Below are positions 1 to 10,050 of a stretch of DNA of 64,000 nucleotides, piece by piece; the first letter of the stretch is position 1, and each line of letters opens with the position of its first letter. The stretch spans positions 161,855,718 to 161,919,717 of the forward strand of contig NC_079134.1 in NCBI RefSeq assembly GCF_945859705.1. Direction: 5' to 3'. The translations under genes were made by a program, and so were the position numbers. This DNA is from Episyrphus balteatus. Taxonomy: Eukaryota > Arthropoda > Insecta > Diptera > Syrphidae. The notes below the pieces were generated by a model. It was given only the letters and a program-made list of their open reading frames with translations, searched no databases and was not told where the DNA came from.

Positions 1-1430
1 AATATCAGCCAAAAATGCTCTATAAAATGTGTTTTATGATATTTAAAATGTTAAAACAATATTTTTATTATCAGGATGATATTTAAATGTCACATTTTGG
101 AATTTTTTTTGATATTTTATTATCATTTTTTCATATCAATTTCTCATTCCAAATTATTGAAAAATATTAATTAAAAAATTCTTAATGTGTACTAATTTAA
201 AGGCGCTTTGTGTTTTTTCGAAGTAAAATGTATGATTTACTGAGAAAATTTGATCGGCACTAAGATTTTACTTCACATAGTTTGGGAGAAAATAACAAAA
301 CAATTATATCACCTATAATAGAAAAAATAATATCACCATTAATTTGTAAAGAATATTCCCTTTCAGTAATGTTTTGAAAAAAAGAAAGAAAATTCTTAAA
401 ATAATAAAAATAATAAAAATGAAAAGGAAAAAAATAGGTTTCATTATAATAAACTAAAACGTAAAATCTAGTCAACATTGATATTTTAATTGTCAAAGTG
501 AAATTTTCACTATCCCACCTGAAATTAAAAAATGTCAAAATGATATGATAAAATATCAAGATTGATATTTAATTGTTGGACGACTTTTGTCGTTATTATC
601 AAATTTTTTTTTCCGTGTAGTATAGTTTATCATCATTTTCAAGACTTTGAATACTGAGCAATATTGAGCAGTTTCAAGGCTTTCGAAGTTAAAAACACTT
701 TCATTCAAAATAAAAAAAAAAAAATAGGTTCTGGCTTCAATAAAGTTTTCCTCTTAGGTCTAAAAGTTTTAACTTTTTAAACAGCTATACTTTAAAGAAG
801 CTTAGAAGTGTTTCAAGAAGTTTTAGCAAACTTAGATAGACTTCGATAAGTGAGCTTAGAGAAATTAGATGCCTCAGGAATTTCTGAAAGAATTTTTCAA
901 GAGCTTCTTAGAAGCTTAAAAACATAAATTAAAGAGAAGCAAAGAGGTCAGACATTTCAAACACTTTGTTTTTGTTATTCTAGTCAAAAATATGCACCTC
1001 AAAAGCTACTTATTTGATAATAAGTCTTATTATGAGAGTTTTTTGAAATACAGGGCTTGAAAAATAAGACAAACCGTAACTGACTTGGCTTTTTTTTTAA
1101 ATAGGGCTCGTGGTATCTTCACACTGTACCTGCATGAAAAACTTTTAATCAAAAAATCCTACCTAAGCCCAGCTTAAGATAAACCCATTTGCCTATACTT
1201 ACCTGAACTTTAAAACTAACTTCATCTTCTATTTCTATCCTGTTTTCATCCCACTTAATAATTATGACAGGAGAACAAATTAATATATTAATTTATCATA
1301 CCCACTAGCTTATGCGGAAAAATAAATTGACATTTTTTGATTCGGAAATGAAGTATTAAGTTATTAATAAGATGAAACTGAAGGCTTTGTCATGTTAGCA
1401 ATCATCTTGAATTGTATTCAATGTGGATGA
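1..1430. other. AT-rich non-coding DNA
   Basis: No coding region, RNA gene or recognisable transposon is visible. The stretch is AT-rich with short A and T runs (for example the A run near 711-724). The open frames are short and low in complexity, as expected by chance in such DNA. Confidence 0.6.
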
Positions 1431-1431
1431 C

Positions 1432-1457
1432 AACACACACACACACAACACAACAAT
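1432..1457. repeat. (CA)n microsatellite
   Basis: A short run of CA dinucleotides that degrades into CAACA units. It is an ordinary dinucleotide microsatellite with no gene attached. Confidence 0.8.
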
Positions 1458-1557
1458 CTGTCGAAAAATTACTTTCAAGTTCGTTAATTAAATTGATTCA
1501 GATTGTAAATCATTTACAGTAGTTGCCTTGTAAAAGCGTGGTAACTGGCAAAAAAAC

Positions 1558-1612
1558 ACCAGCAGCAGCAACAGCAGCTGTAAATGCAGCAGCTTCAACA
1601 AGCAGGCGTTTT
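1558..1612 (+). repeat. CAG-rich (opa-like) tract
   Basis: An imperfect run of CAG, CAA and GCA triplets. In one frame it reads as alanine-rich and in another as glutamine-rich, but the open frame is only about 60 codons with no conserved neighbours. It could be a degenerate opa-type repeat or a chance purine-rich patch. I see no evidence that it is an exon. Confidence 0.45.
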
Positions 1613-2297
1613 ACAATGATACACGATCAACTACTGGGAGTTTGGACAACTTTAGGGGCAGTGCTGATGGAAATGTTACTTGCAAGGATTATTTTTCTTT
1701 TGCCAGCATAATTTATAATAGAATTGTTGAACGTGGGCTATTAGTTTTAAGTCGAGTCTCGAGTCATATCTAATGTGGGACTTAAAATATGCATTCAAAC
1801 AGGAGGACATGGAATATGAACTAGTTTTTTCTTTATACGATGGACCTTTTTGAACAAGTGGAATAACAAGTGATTTAAGTTTAGGTTGCGTGTGTATAAA
1901 TGTATATCTGCCTACGCAGATTGCTTTTTCTCATGGCATGAATATTAAAATTTATGATCAACAACATGCATGGAAGTTGGAAGATGAAACTGGCTTAAGT
2001 TTTGAAAGATTGAAGAGACAAATATGTAGGATACATTTTCATTATGTATTAGGAACTGGAACATCTTTTTTCTAGCAAAGAACTGAGTGTTATGATTTCG
2101 TGTCACAAGACTAGAAACTGGTAATCTGGTTTTTACGTTTAGGAGGACAATGAGGTCTACATTTGTTTTTTTCCACAAATTTAGCTTGTTAATTGCTTTT
2201 GAGTGAAAATAAATCCCAGGAAGATACAAGGACAATTGAGCAAAGTTATTTTATGAGTTTGGTTTACGTGTACAAGTAACGTATTAAAGTTGCAGAT
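1613..2297. other. Non-coding DNA, nothing recognised
   Basis: Short overlapping open frames on both strands have no recognisable domain. No repeats or RNA genes were seen. Confidence 0.5.
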
Positions 2298-2451
2298 AAC
2301 AAAAATTTATGTTTCTTCCAGTACACGACATTTGTACTCATTTATTTTCCTTTAAAGAATATCTTATTAAACACAACATTTTTATTTATAACAAAAATTT
2401 ATGTTTCTTTCAGTACACGACATTTGTACTCATTTATTTTCTTTTAAGGAA
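2298..2451. repeat. 92-bp tandem duplication
   Basis: The sequence starting at 2298 is repeated starting at 2390, a 92-bp period. About 62 bp of the second unit is recognisable with only a few substitutions (a C/T change in the TTCTTCCAG/TTCTTTCAG segment, and T/C plus A/G changes near the end). Both units carry two GTAC motifs, so the duplication adds to the local GTAC enrichment. The small divergence points to a fairly recent local duplication. Confidence 0.85.
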
Positions 2452-3215
2452 GAAAACTCAGACATTTTTGCTAATACAAGACCTTAGTTATGTTTTGAAA
2501 AAGAAGTCTCGCTTGAAAAGTACAGGTCGGTAGATATTGTATGAAGTGACTGACTACTGTCTGGCTGGCATCTACATAGAGTTACTTAGTACACTACCAC
2601 ACAGTACTATATGATTTCATTTGGACTGGAAACAGAATATGTTATGAAAATATCGTTCAAATGCCTAAATCTTAATTATTTGTGTGTATTACTTAATAGA
2701 TAAAAAGTCAATCGATGTACTCTAACTTTATGAGTACATTCTGAGAAAATTGGTGTATATACTTAAAACATCGAAATGTTCTAAATAAAGTATATGTGCA
2801 CCTACACGTTGCGATTTAAATTAATTGTCAACACATTGAAGTCACAAAGTACTCTAGTTATGTTTAAGATTACGATTTTGTACTGATTGCATTATACATT
2901 GATCATTAAAATTTGCAGTTTTTTAAAACTGTTTAAGTTTTAACTGAGTACATACAAAAATACAAATCATTGAAAAATTCATTAAGTCTGAACTCAAACC
3001 TAATTTTTTAATGAGTAGAAATTCTCTGTACCGTATACATTAAAGTCGGTACTCAGTACACTACAGTCTGTACCTAAAACATAAAAGTCCATACCTTCAT
3101 TGTTATCTTATAATTATCTGATTATCTCAGTACAGTACATAACAATATGTACAGTCTGTATGCACTCATTAATTATGTAATTGTAGCTTTAAGGTAATTA
3201 ACAGGAAAGTACACT
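2321..3215. promoter_or_regulatory. GTAC-motif cluster
   Basis: By eye there are 20 GTAC tetramers in about 895 bp, mostly as AGTACA, AGTACT or TGTACT. Roughly three would be expected at this base composition. Some arise from the 92-bp tandem duplication, but most lie in unrelated flanking sequence. GTAC is self-complementary, so a dimeric DNA-binding protein is one possible explanation and degenerate tandem repeats another. No coding frame overlaps it. Regulatory meaning is inference. Confidence 0.35.
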
Positions 3216-3784
3216 ACAGGAAAAGCCATCATAAAACTATATCCGCCACTATTTTATTAAATTTAAAGATCACTTAGGTATTTTAAGTGACAAGTGGTAA
3301 AAAAAACGTCAAAGATTGGTATCCTTGTCAAGTCAGTCCATTTGTACAGGATAACATTGATGAGTGATTGGTGCTTCTTTAAGTTTAACGTATTGACTGA
3401 TGTCATTTGACGATAGTAGATGCCATTAACTTTAAAATCGATAACGACAAGATATCACCTTTATTAAAAATCCAACAAAAACTCAATTTACCATTTTTTT
3501 TTTACTGATTTGAGATCTATTAGTACTCAAAGACTCGATAAACATTTTTAAGCAAAACTCTAGACAAGTTGGTTTTATGCAGAAAGGAGCAGCATACTTT
3601 CAAATGATTAAAATCTTAAATGAGACAACTCCCAGAAAGGCAATTACAAATGAACACTGAACCCAGAAATCAGGAATCAGGATTTTAAATAGAAGCAATG
3701 CCGCCACTGTATCTTAAAAAGCCAGATAAGCCTTAACCTCAAAACGAGACTATAAGACATTTTAAATACATTCCATTAAAAAAA
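3216..3784. other. Non-coding DNA, nothing recognised
   Basis: AT-rich sequence with no supported gene, repeat or RNA. Confidence 0.5.
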
Positions 3785-3788
3785 TGAT

Positions 3789-4481
3789 GAATATCTTTGC
3801 CTCCATCCATCGATCGATCTTATCAAGTTTTCCACAAAATCCTATCAGCTATATCGTCCATCAGAGAGGATATACCAACTAAGTGGGAGAATATCTTTCA
3901 ATGTAAATCGATCGCCTCAAGTGATCCCCGTTCCAGCCCAAATCGATATCTCAAATCTTGAATTTTTACTTGTCGACTCCAAATGAATGGTATAGAAGAT
4001 ACGCAGAGTCATGGTGGCGTTGCACTTGTTGCAACGAACGGTTCAACATGTCCACCTACTTTATTATCTTTTGCATACAAACAATGTGTAATGTAATACG
4101 CGTGTGCGCATGCGCACACTGTGTTTGTTGCATAGTGCGCCACTACCGCTAACATTGCTCGGCGAACAGTAAGTGCGTAGTCTCTGGGGGGATTTGACTT
4201 ATGGCATTACGGTAACCGGTTACTTGTTCGAAATGTTTTGCACCTGAAGAACTCTAATTTACTTTTACCACAATCTTGTGGTCTCCGATCGGCCGGGCCG
4301 GTGCAGCCGCCCTATGACTTGGCTATATGTTGTGTGGCTTTTTTTCTATGACATATGATGCGTAGATAACGATCTGGGTTTTGTAAGATGCCTGGTGTAC
4401 CACAAGCTAGCACAAGAAGTGGTGATCGTGTTCTTATATTCTCCCTTGGGAGGACGATCGATTTGATAAATATCTTTGCCT
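3789..4481 (+). promoter_or_regulatory. Repeated ATCGATCG and AATATCTTT modules
   Basis: The word AATATCTTT occurs at about 3790, 3890 and 4469, the first and last followed by GCCT. Each occurrence lies next to an ATCGAT-type site (3810-3817, 3906-3914 and 4455-4462, plus AATCGATATC at 3941). In flies, palindromic ATCGAT/CGATA sites are the type bound by DREF and BEAF-32 at promoters and insulator borders. That identity is knowledge of the motif families; occupancy here is inference. The block is less AT-rich than its flanks and sits beside the palindrome at 4102-4119. Confidence 0.35.
4102..4119. promoter_or_regulatory. Perfect 18-bp palindrome, NRF-1/Ewg-type site
   Basis: GTGTGCGCATGCGCACAC is a perfect palindrome of alternating purines and pyrimidines. 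Its core TGCGCATGCGCA (4105-4116) matches the recognition element of NRF-1, whose fly homologue is Erect wing. Such sites are typical of promoters. The same alternation also favours Z-DNA. A donor-like ACA/GTAAGT lies about 45 bp downstream (near 4167), so a non-coding first exon is conceivable but unproven. Confidence 0.45.
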
Positions 4482-5150
4482 TTAAATATTGAACCGGCCA
4501 ACAAAAATCAAGATTTTTTTTATGAATTTGTGGTGTACAGGGTTGCCATGAAAAGTTTTTAATACTTTTCAGCGGACTTAAGGCTGGGACTTTTGGCTGA
4601 TGCGACTCCTATCTGCCATTTAATTCTGCGATTTCTGCCTGCGATTTCTGTTCGAAATTCTGTAATAATATTTTTTCGACAAATCTGCACTCATGGCAAC
4701 CCTACCGACAGAGCCTACTGAGAACCAATAGACTCAGAAAGTAACTTTCAATCGAGGTATTTATAAGATTTTATTTCATAGATTGTAATAGATTTTGTGT
4801 TAAATAAAAACAGACGCATCCGCGGGACACAACGGGGTACTTTTCCTTTATCACACAAAAAAGCGGGCCGTTTGTACTCTTCGTGTTACATCTGGGTGCG
4901 CGGGTGAAAGAGGAGACGGAGATCTAACAGTGTCAAGTAATGTATTATGCGAACTCCGTAGGGGTATAACACGTTACAAGTGATCGAACAGATGCGGTTT
5001 ATGAATTACTAGCGTGTTTACAAAAGAGGTTGAACGAAGCGGTTGCGGTTCGGGGTCTTTGACAAAATGAATTACTGCACTGGGTGTTGGTTTAACTTCC
5101 AATGGAGAATACAAATGACAGCTGCTTTAGTAGAGTAAAGTAGCTAGCAA
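4120..5150. other. Mixed-composition non-coding block
   Basis: Less AT-rich than the surroundings, with scattered CpG-containing words. No open frame with a recognisable domain was found. The neighbouring palindrome and ATCGATCG modules make this a candidate promoter or enhancer region, but no transcription start or exon can be fixed. Confidence 0.35.
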
Positions 5151-7479
5151 CTTTTTTTCGAGTTTTTTTTTCTTTTGTGTGGTTTTTGTTTGTTCATGAT
5201 GGTTAAAGACCGACTTGAGAAACGATGCAATGATACACCAAGATTAGATAAAGATCTTGTTGGATGTTACTCTTAAGATAAAAGAAAACAAAAATATCGA
5301 TAGATGGATACATAAATCAGATTATTGCTTAAGATGACTGAATTTTTAAGTTATCTGTGAGGAATGCATTTTTTGCAAGTAATCGAGTTTCAATCACTTT
5401 AGATTCGAAGAAAATATAATTTTGTATCAAGCATTTGATTGTTTATAGCTTGCTTATGCTTAAGATATTTATTCTACGTTGTATTGTAGTTTATGAAGAC
5501 AAAATAAAAAAAAAGTTCTTACGTCAGCTCTTTTGTTTCGATGGTTCATAGTAATTCTGTCATCATTTTAAACATATTTATGCTAATATCCTGACTCCAC
5601 ATCATCATTAGGACACATTATTATAACCCAAGTGATTTTCTGATGAACACGCTATTCCTAGAGCAACGGTATTTAAATTTGAACCTTCCTGCGTTAGAGT
5701 TCTCGGTTTGCTGTCATATTCCGGCATAATTCAAATCTCACCTCTTTTAACTGGACTTGCCTTTATTGAGATGAAATTATTTTCCATGTCAGTGCATCAT
5801 TGCATTTCCTTAAAGAAGCTCACAACAAAACCTGTTTCCTTTTCTTATAAGATTTTCCTAGACAAGTCTACTAAAGTCCAGTGACAAAATTCTTTCAAAT
5901 TCAGCTCCCAATTTAACACAAACTGACTTAAAGTCATGTGATATTGTTATCCGTATCCACTTTCCAAGGTTGTTGCTGCTGTCCAGTTAGTTGAATTGAC
6001 ATCTCGACCGCATCTAATTCCAAATGTATTCAGATTTAATGGTGTCATTGCACTGTAATGTCGCACTGACGACACTTAACTACGCCGCACATCACCCGGT
6101 TTTCTGATGATGATACTCTGTTCTGGTCCAGCTTGGATTCCAGTTCAATTGGTTGCAGTTTGTTGGTTAAAACTAAAGCAGGCTTTATGTTTTTAATGAG
6201 ACATTTGACTTGATTTGGTCAGTGCGGTGCAGATCATGATGGACCATAACATTTTTTTTTTTTTTTTTATATATACACGTCAAGTATATTTCAATATTTT
6301 TACCGAACCTGAATTTATGGAGCGATTTGCAATTTTGTAATGTTGCACGCAGAGAGTGCTGCGAGAGTGTCGTCTGTCTGGCATGCGATGTTGTTTTGTG
6401 CTACGTTGCCACCAAGAGCGGGTGATCATGTGTGCGGATTGATCAATCGAGAAGTCCCAATTTGGACTTCAAAATAATAATAATAATTCTTTAGAGTTAA
6501 GGTAAGAGTACATTCATGGATGTGGTATAGTTGAAGAGCGATGTGTTTAAAAGTTGGTTTGGTTTAGTTTGTACCCACAAGTTGCAGGTTGTTTTGGCTC
6601 AAACACAGTATGTGATAAGTTTAAGGAATTGACATAATGCGACAAGTTGAGGCGGGAAATGCTCTTGTTATTCACACTTAACGAAGGATGGAATTGATTT
6701 GTATCTACAGCTTGTTTTGCCACAGTTACTGCAGTTCATTTGCAGCTTATAAAACTTGTGTAATTTATTCGGTGAGGTGGGTCGATTAAAAATAATTAGA
6801 AATTTCTTATACTTAAGTAAAGAGTTCTGAAATATCAATGTAAGCATCTAGCAAAAATACAAACAAAAATAGAGGCTTTTGTTCAAAGAAAAATAAACAA
6901 ATAACAGCTCGAGAAAATGTGTTTATTTTTGCTTGTTTTTTGTTCTGAAAAACCCTGTTTTGTTGAATTCAAATTGTAATATTATGCGATCTAAGTTCAA
7001 CTTTGCAAACTTTTATACATTTTTGAAAACTACAATAACAGGGCAATTTTTTAAAATAATAAACCATTCTCACACCGTAGAAATTTTGTTTGCGGTGTTG
7101 CTCTCAAATAAAAGTTAAAAATTGATTTTTTATAAAACTTGAAACTGTTAGTTAATTTGCAGCGAAATGGTGTATGGAATAAAAAATATTTTGATTAATT
7201 AATTGTTCCTAATTATTTGTCAATGTTTTAGTAAAAGAATTGTAAAAAACAAAAATCAATAATGGCAGCAGGAAGCAAAATACTGTTGCAAAGTAGGGAT
7301 TTTTCAAAATTTCACAAGAATTGCATTAAATCGAAAACCGTAAGGATTTGGGATGAACAAGTTACCAAATTCTGAGAGCCCTTAAGGTCCCCTATCAACA
7401 TACTTCGTTTGATCCATTACTTTTGGGACACCCTGTATATCAAGTTATGCATTTGTACAAAAAAAAAATTGAGATAACA
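5151..7479. other. Non-coding DNA
   Basis: No supported gene. A T homopolymer lies near 6251-6269. Just before the family A repeat is the phrase TTTTGGGACACCCTGTATAT (7420-7439), a terminal-type sequence seen in several arthropod repeats and echoed at 26459-26475. It suggests that transposon debris starts near 7260. Confidence 0.5.
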
Positions 7480-8245
7480 TTTTTCAATGACATTATGATG
7501 GTAGAGAATGCCAAAAAAGTGGGTCCGTCTGTCAGTCTGTCAATCTGTATAAGGAGCTACAGCCTAAACGGATGGACCGATTGACTTCAAACTTGGTATG
7601 CAGCATTTTTTGGTGACTCTCCAAAGGAGTTTTTGGAATTAATTTTTTTGGACCAAAATAACGGTACTTGTCATATACAGATTTTAGTAAAGTTGCTCAA
7701 AAACGGCTCCAACGATTTTGTTTAAAAAATTCAAATGTAAGTTTTAAAACAATGTCTATCTTCTAATGAAAAAAATATTTTTTTTTTTGAAAATCATTAT
7801 TAACGGTACCTGCCATAGAAAATTTTGAAATTTTTTTTTTGAAAAATCAAATTTTCGATAACGGGACATTAATTTTTTTTTAAATTTTGGTTATAGATGT
7901 TGATTACTGATTTCTACAAAATGGCATACCAATTTTATTTTAAAACTTTTTTTCCAAAAAATTATTTATAAAAAATTAGTTTTTTAAAAAACGGCTCTAA
8001 CGATTTTGAAAATTTTTTTTTCTAAAAATGCATCTTAATATATCAATCAAAACTGCATGTTTTGGGGGGTAATTTGATTTCAGATATTATTTTTTTTTTT
8101 TTTTATTAAATTTTTTTTTTTTTTTTATTTTTTTTTTGTTTTGTACCTGTATAGTAGGTGCCAACATTTTCCAAATTTCTATATAAAAAGTCTTAAAAAT
8201 TTAAGCAACTTTAACTCTGAGAGCAAGTTCTCGTGCATTTTATTT
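7480..8245 (+). repeat. Dispersed repeat family A, copy 1
   Basis: This copy shares ordered landmarks with the copies at 26.8 kb (same strand) and 61.2-63.0 kb (opposite strand). The landmarks are: an ATGATGG(T/A)GA block followed by AAAAAGTGGGTC; a CTGT-rich tract; a block around GCCTAAACGGATGGACCGAT; one or more AAACGGCTC(C/T)AACGATTTT phrases (about 7702 and 7990); and an end marked by GAGCAAGTTCTCGTGCATTT. The interior is T-rich and diverged. No open frame is present, so it is non-autonomous or a relic. Its superfamily is not known to me. Confidence 0.7.
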
Positions 8246-9000
8246 ATTTATATTTTTGTACGCAAAATTAACATTTTAGTTAACTTATGGAATTTATTAT
8301 TTCACTAATCTATTTGGTAGTCCTAAATATAACGAAACGTAGGAGAGGGGAAAAATTGATATTGAATATTTTCAATCTTAAACAAAAAAATACACACAGC
8401 TACAGAGGCCACTTTTCTCGTGAAATTTAGGTGAATCGATATTTTTGTAAATGTATTTACTAAATTTTTGAATTCAAGGTGTAAAGTTATTACTTGGTAA
8501 TTTGGTATAATTACTAACATAAATAAATAATTTAAAAAAAGGTACATCTAACAAGTTATTCAAAATTTTGGCCTACGACGTAAACACTATAAGAAACTCG
8601 TGTTTGATAAATCTTTTCGAACTGATTTTTATTTTGGAATTTTTGTCTCATGTCTTAAGAACTTTCATAAGTGAAATAAGAAATAAATTAAAACACTTTC
8701 AAAACGTATTTACATTGACAATACCTACATACATGCGATATAATGCACTCCGAATAAAAGTAGGTAATTTTTTTAAACGTTTTTTTAATAAGAAGGTTAG
8801 CTTATTACACAGTACCGCCAAATATGTTAAACATAACACATTTTTGAAATACTTGTAAAGTTACTCAAATGAAGATCTTTCACAAAAACGTTACACATTT
8901 ATCTCACTTAATCAGCAAAAAAAAAAATCCACAACATGATTTTCAATCGCAAATATTAATTACTCTAACCTCAATGCATTCAATTTGCTTTAAGCAGTTT
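8246..9000. other. Non-coding DNA, nothing recognised
   Basis: AT-rich sequence. The open frames of 74 and 96 codons (minus and plus strand) have no recognisable domain and a composition expected from the base content. Confidence 0.5.
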
Positions 9001-9610
9001 ATCCCAATTCACTCCACGTTCTAGCTGGCTGCCACAAAACCATATATCTAAAAAGTAACCCCAAGCTCTTTTTAACAGCAAAATAGAAGAGAAAAAAAAA
9101 ATATCGACAATCATTTTTAATGAATAGATTTACAAGTTTTCCTTTAGGCACAAAAAATGTGTCTGGATCTGGGGACCTGGAGCAGCAGCAGCGTCTACCA
9201 TTGACGACCGTCAATGGCTTAGTTGTCTGTCTATACTCGCCTTTGGGGCCAACCAACTCACCTCTCGCATCAATTTATAAGAGTACATACTCTCGCGTAC
9301 CACTCTTAACAGACTTACAAGAATGCGTATCATAATTGAAATGATTTGTTGCCTTTGGAGTCTAGCTAAACTGGATGGGGATATACTACGGCTTTGGTTG
9401 GATTTATATGAGCTTACCGAAAGGAACTGTCCTCCTTCTACTTCGTCTTCGTGCATTGCAAGGCACAAAGACTATCACATGTCATTTGTGGAACAAACAA
9501 AAGTCTGTGTACCATGGAGCGTGTGCGAGACACACGCAGATAACAAATCAAAGATATTTTCGATACCCTGCTACAGTGGGGCTGATCTCATTTTAAATAT
9601 ATTAACCTCA
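9001..9610. other. Mixed-composition block with overlapping short frames
   Basis: Several overlapping open frames of 70-101 codons occur on both strands, as expected from a less AT-rich stretch. None shows a domain, signal peptide or convincing start, and they conflict with one another. A GAGCAGCAGCAG-type tract is at 9179-9190. It could be host regulatory DNA or an old repeat. Confidence 0.35.
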
Positions 9611-9614
9611 CAAC

Positions 9615-10050
9615 GAGGTGGAATTTGAATTTAAAAAAATTCCTTCTACTGACTTTTGACAATTTGGCAGTTAATTATTTTTGGACTTCAGAATTTGTTG
9701 TCAGAAACCCGAGGTAAAATCAAATTCTACCAAACCACCGCCGCAAGGCTTTTTGAGAGCCGAACCACTGCCGCAAAACTGCCGCACCACATCCACAACA
9801 TGATCAAAAATTTCTATTCCCCCGAACCACCGCCGAAGTTCAGCCGCACCATGTTCAAAAAGTGTTTATCCACCGCAACACCGCCGAAGCACAGCCGCAC
9901 GGCAGCCTTCACTCAATTCTCGTACTTATACAAATGTTTTAACTGTCTTCAGAGTTATTTTTATACACAAAAAACTGTGGCTGTGATTTGGCGACGGTGC
10001 GGTTGTATAGCGGCTGTGGTGCGGTGTCCAAAAATTCTTTAAAAATTCAA
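9615..10050. repeat. Candidate non-autonomous element with clustered GCCGCA motifs
   Basis: The left half carries many GCCGCA or GCCGAA words on the plus strand (9740, 9770, 9781, 9843 and 9894, often as ACCACCGCCG). The right half carries the same word inverted (TGCGGT and GCGGCTG around 9989-10026). The outer edges are A/T-rich and roughly complementary (GAATTTGAATTT on the left, AAAAATTCAATTTT on the right). This suggests a foldback-type element with subterminal repeats. The 128-codon frame across it is probably fortuitous. No clear target-site duplication was found. Confidence 0.4.

Noticed and set aside
1558..1711. An alanine/glutamine-rich exon
   Set aside because: The frame is only about 60 codons with no splice signals or conserved flanks. 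A degenerate triplet repeat explains it.
9001..9640. Cluster of overlapping frames of 70-101 codons on both strands
   Set aside because: They are mutually exclusive, without domains or a consistent start, and expected in a locally less AT-rich stretch.
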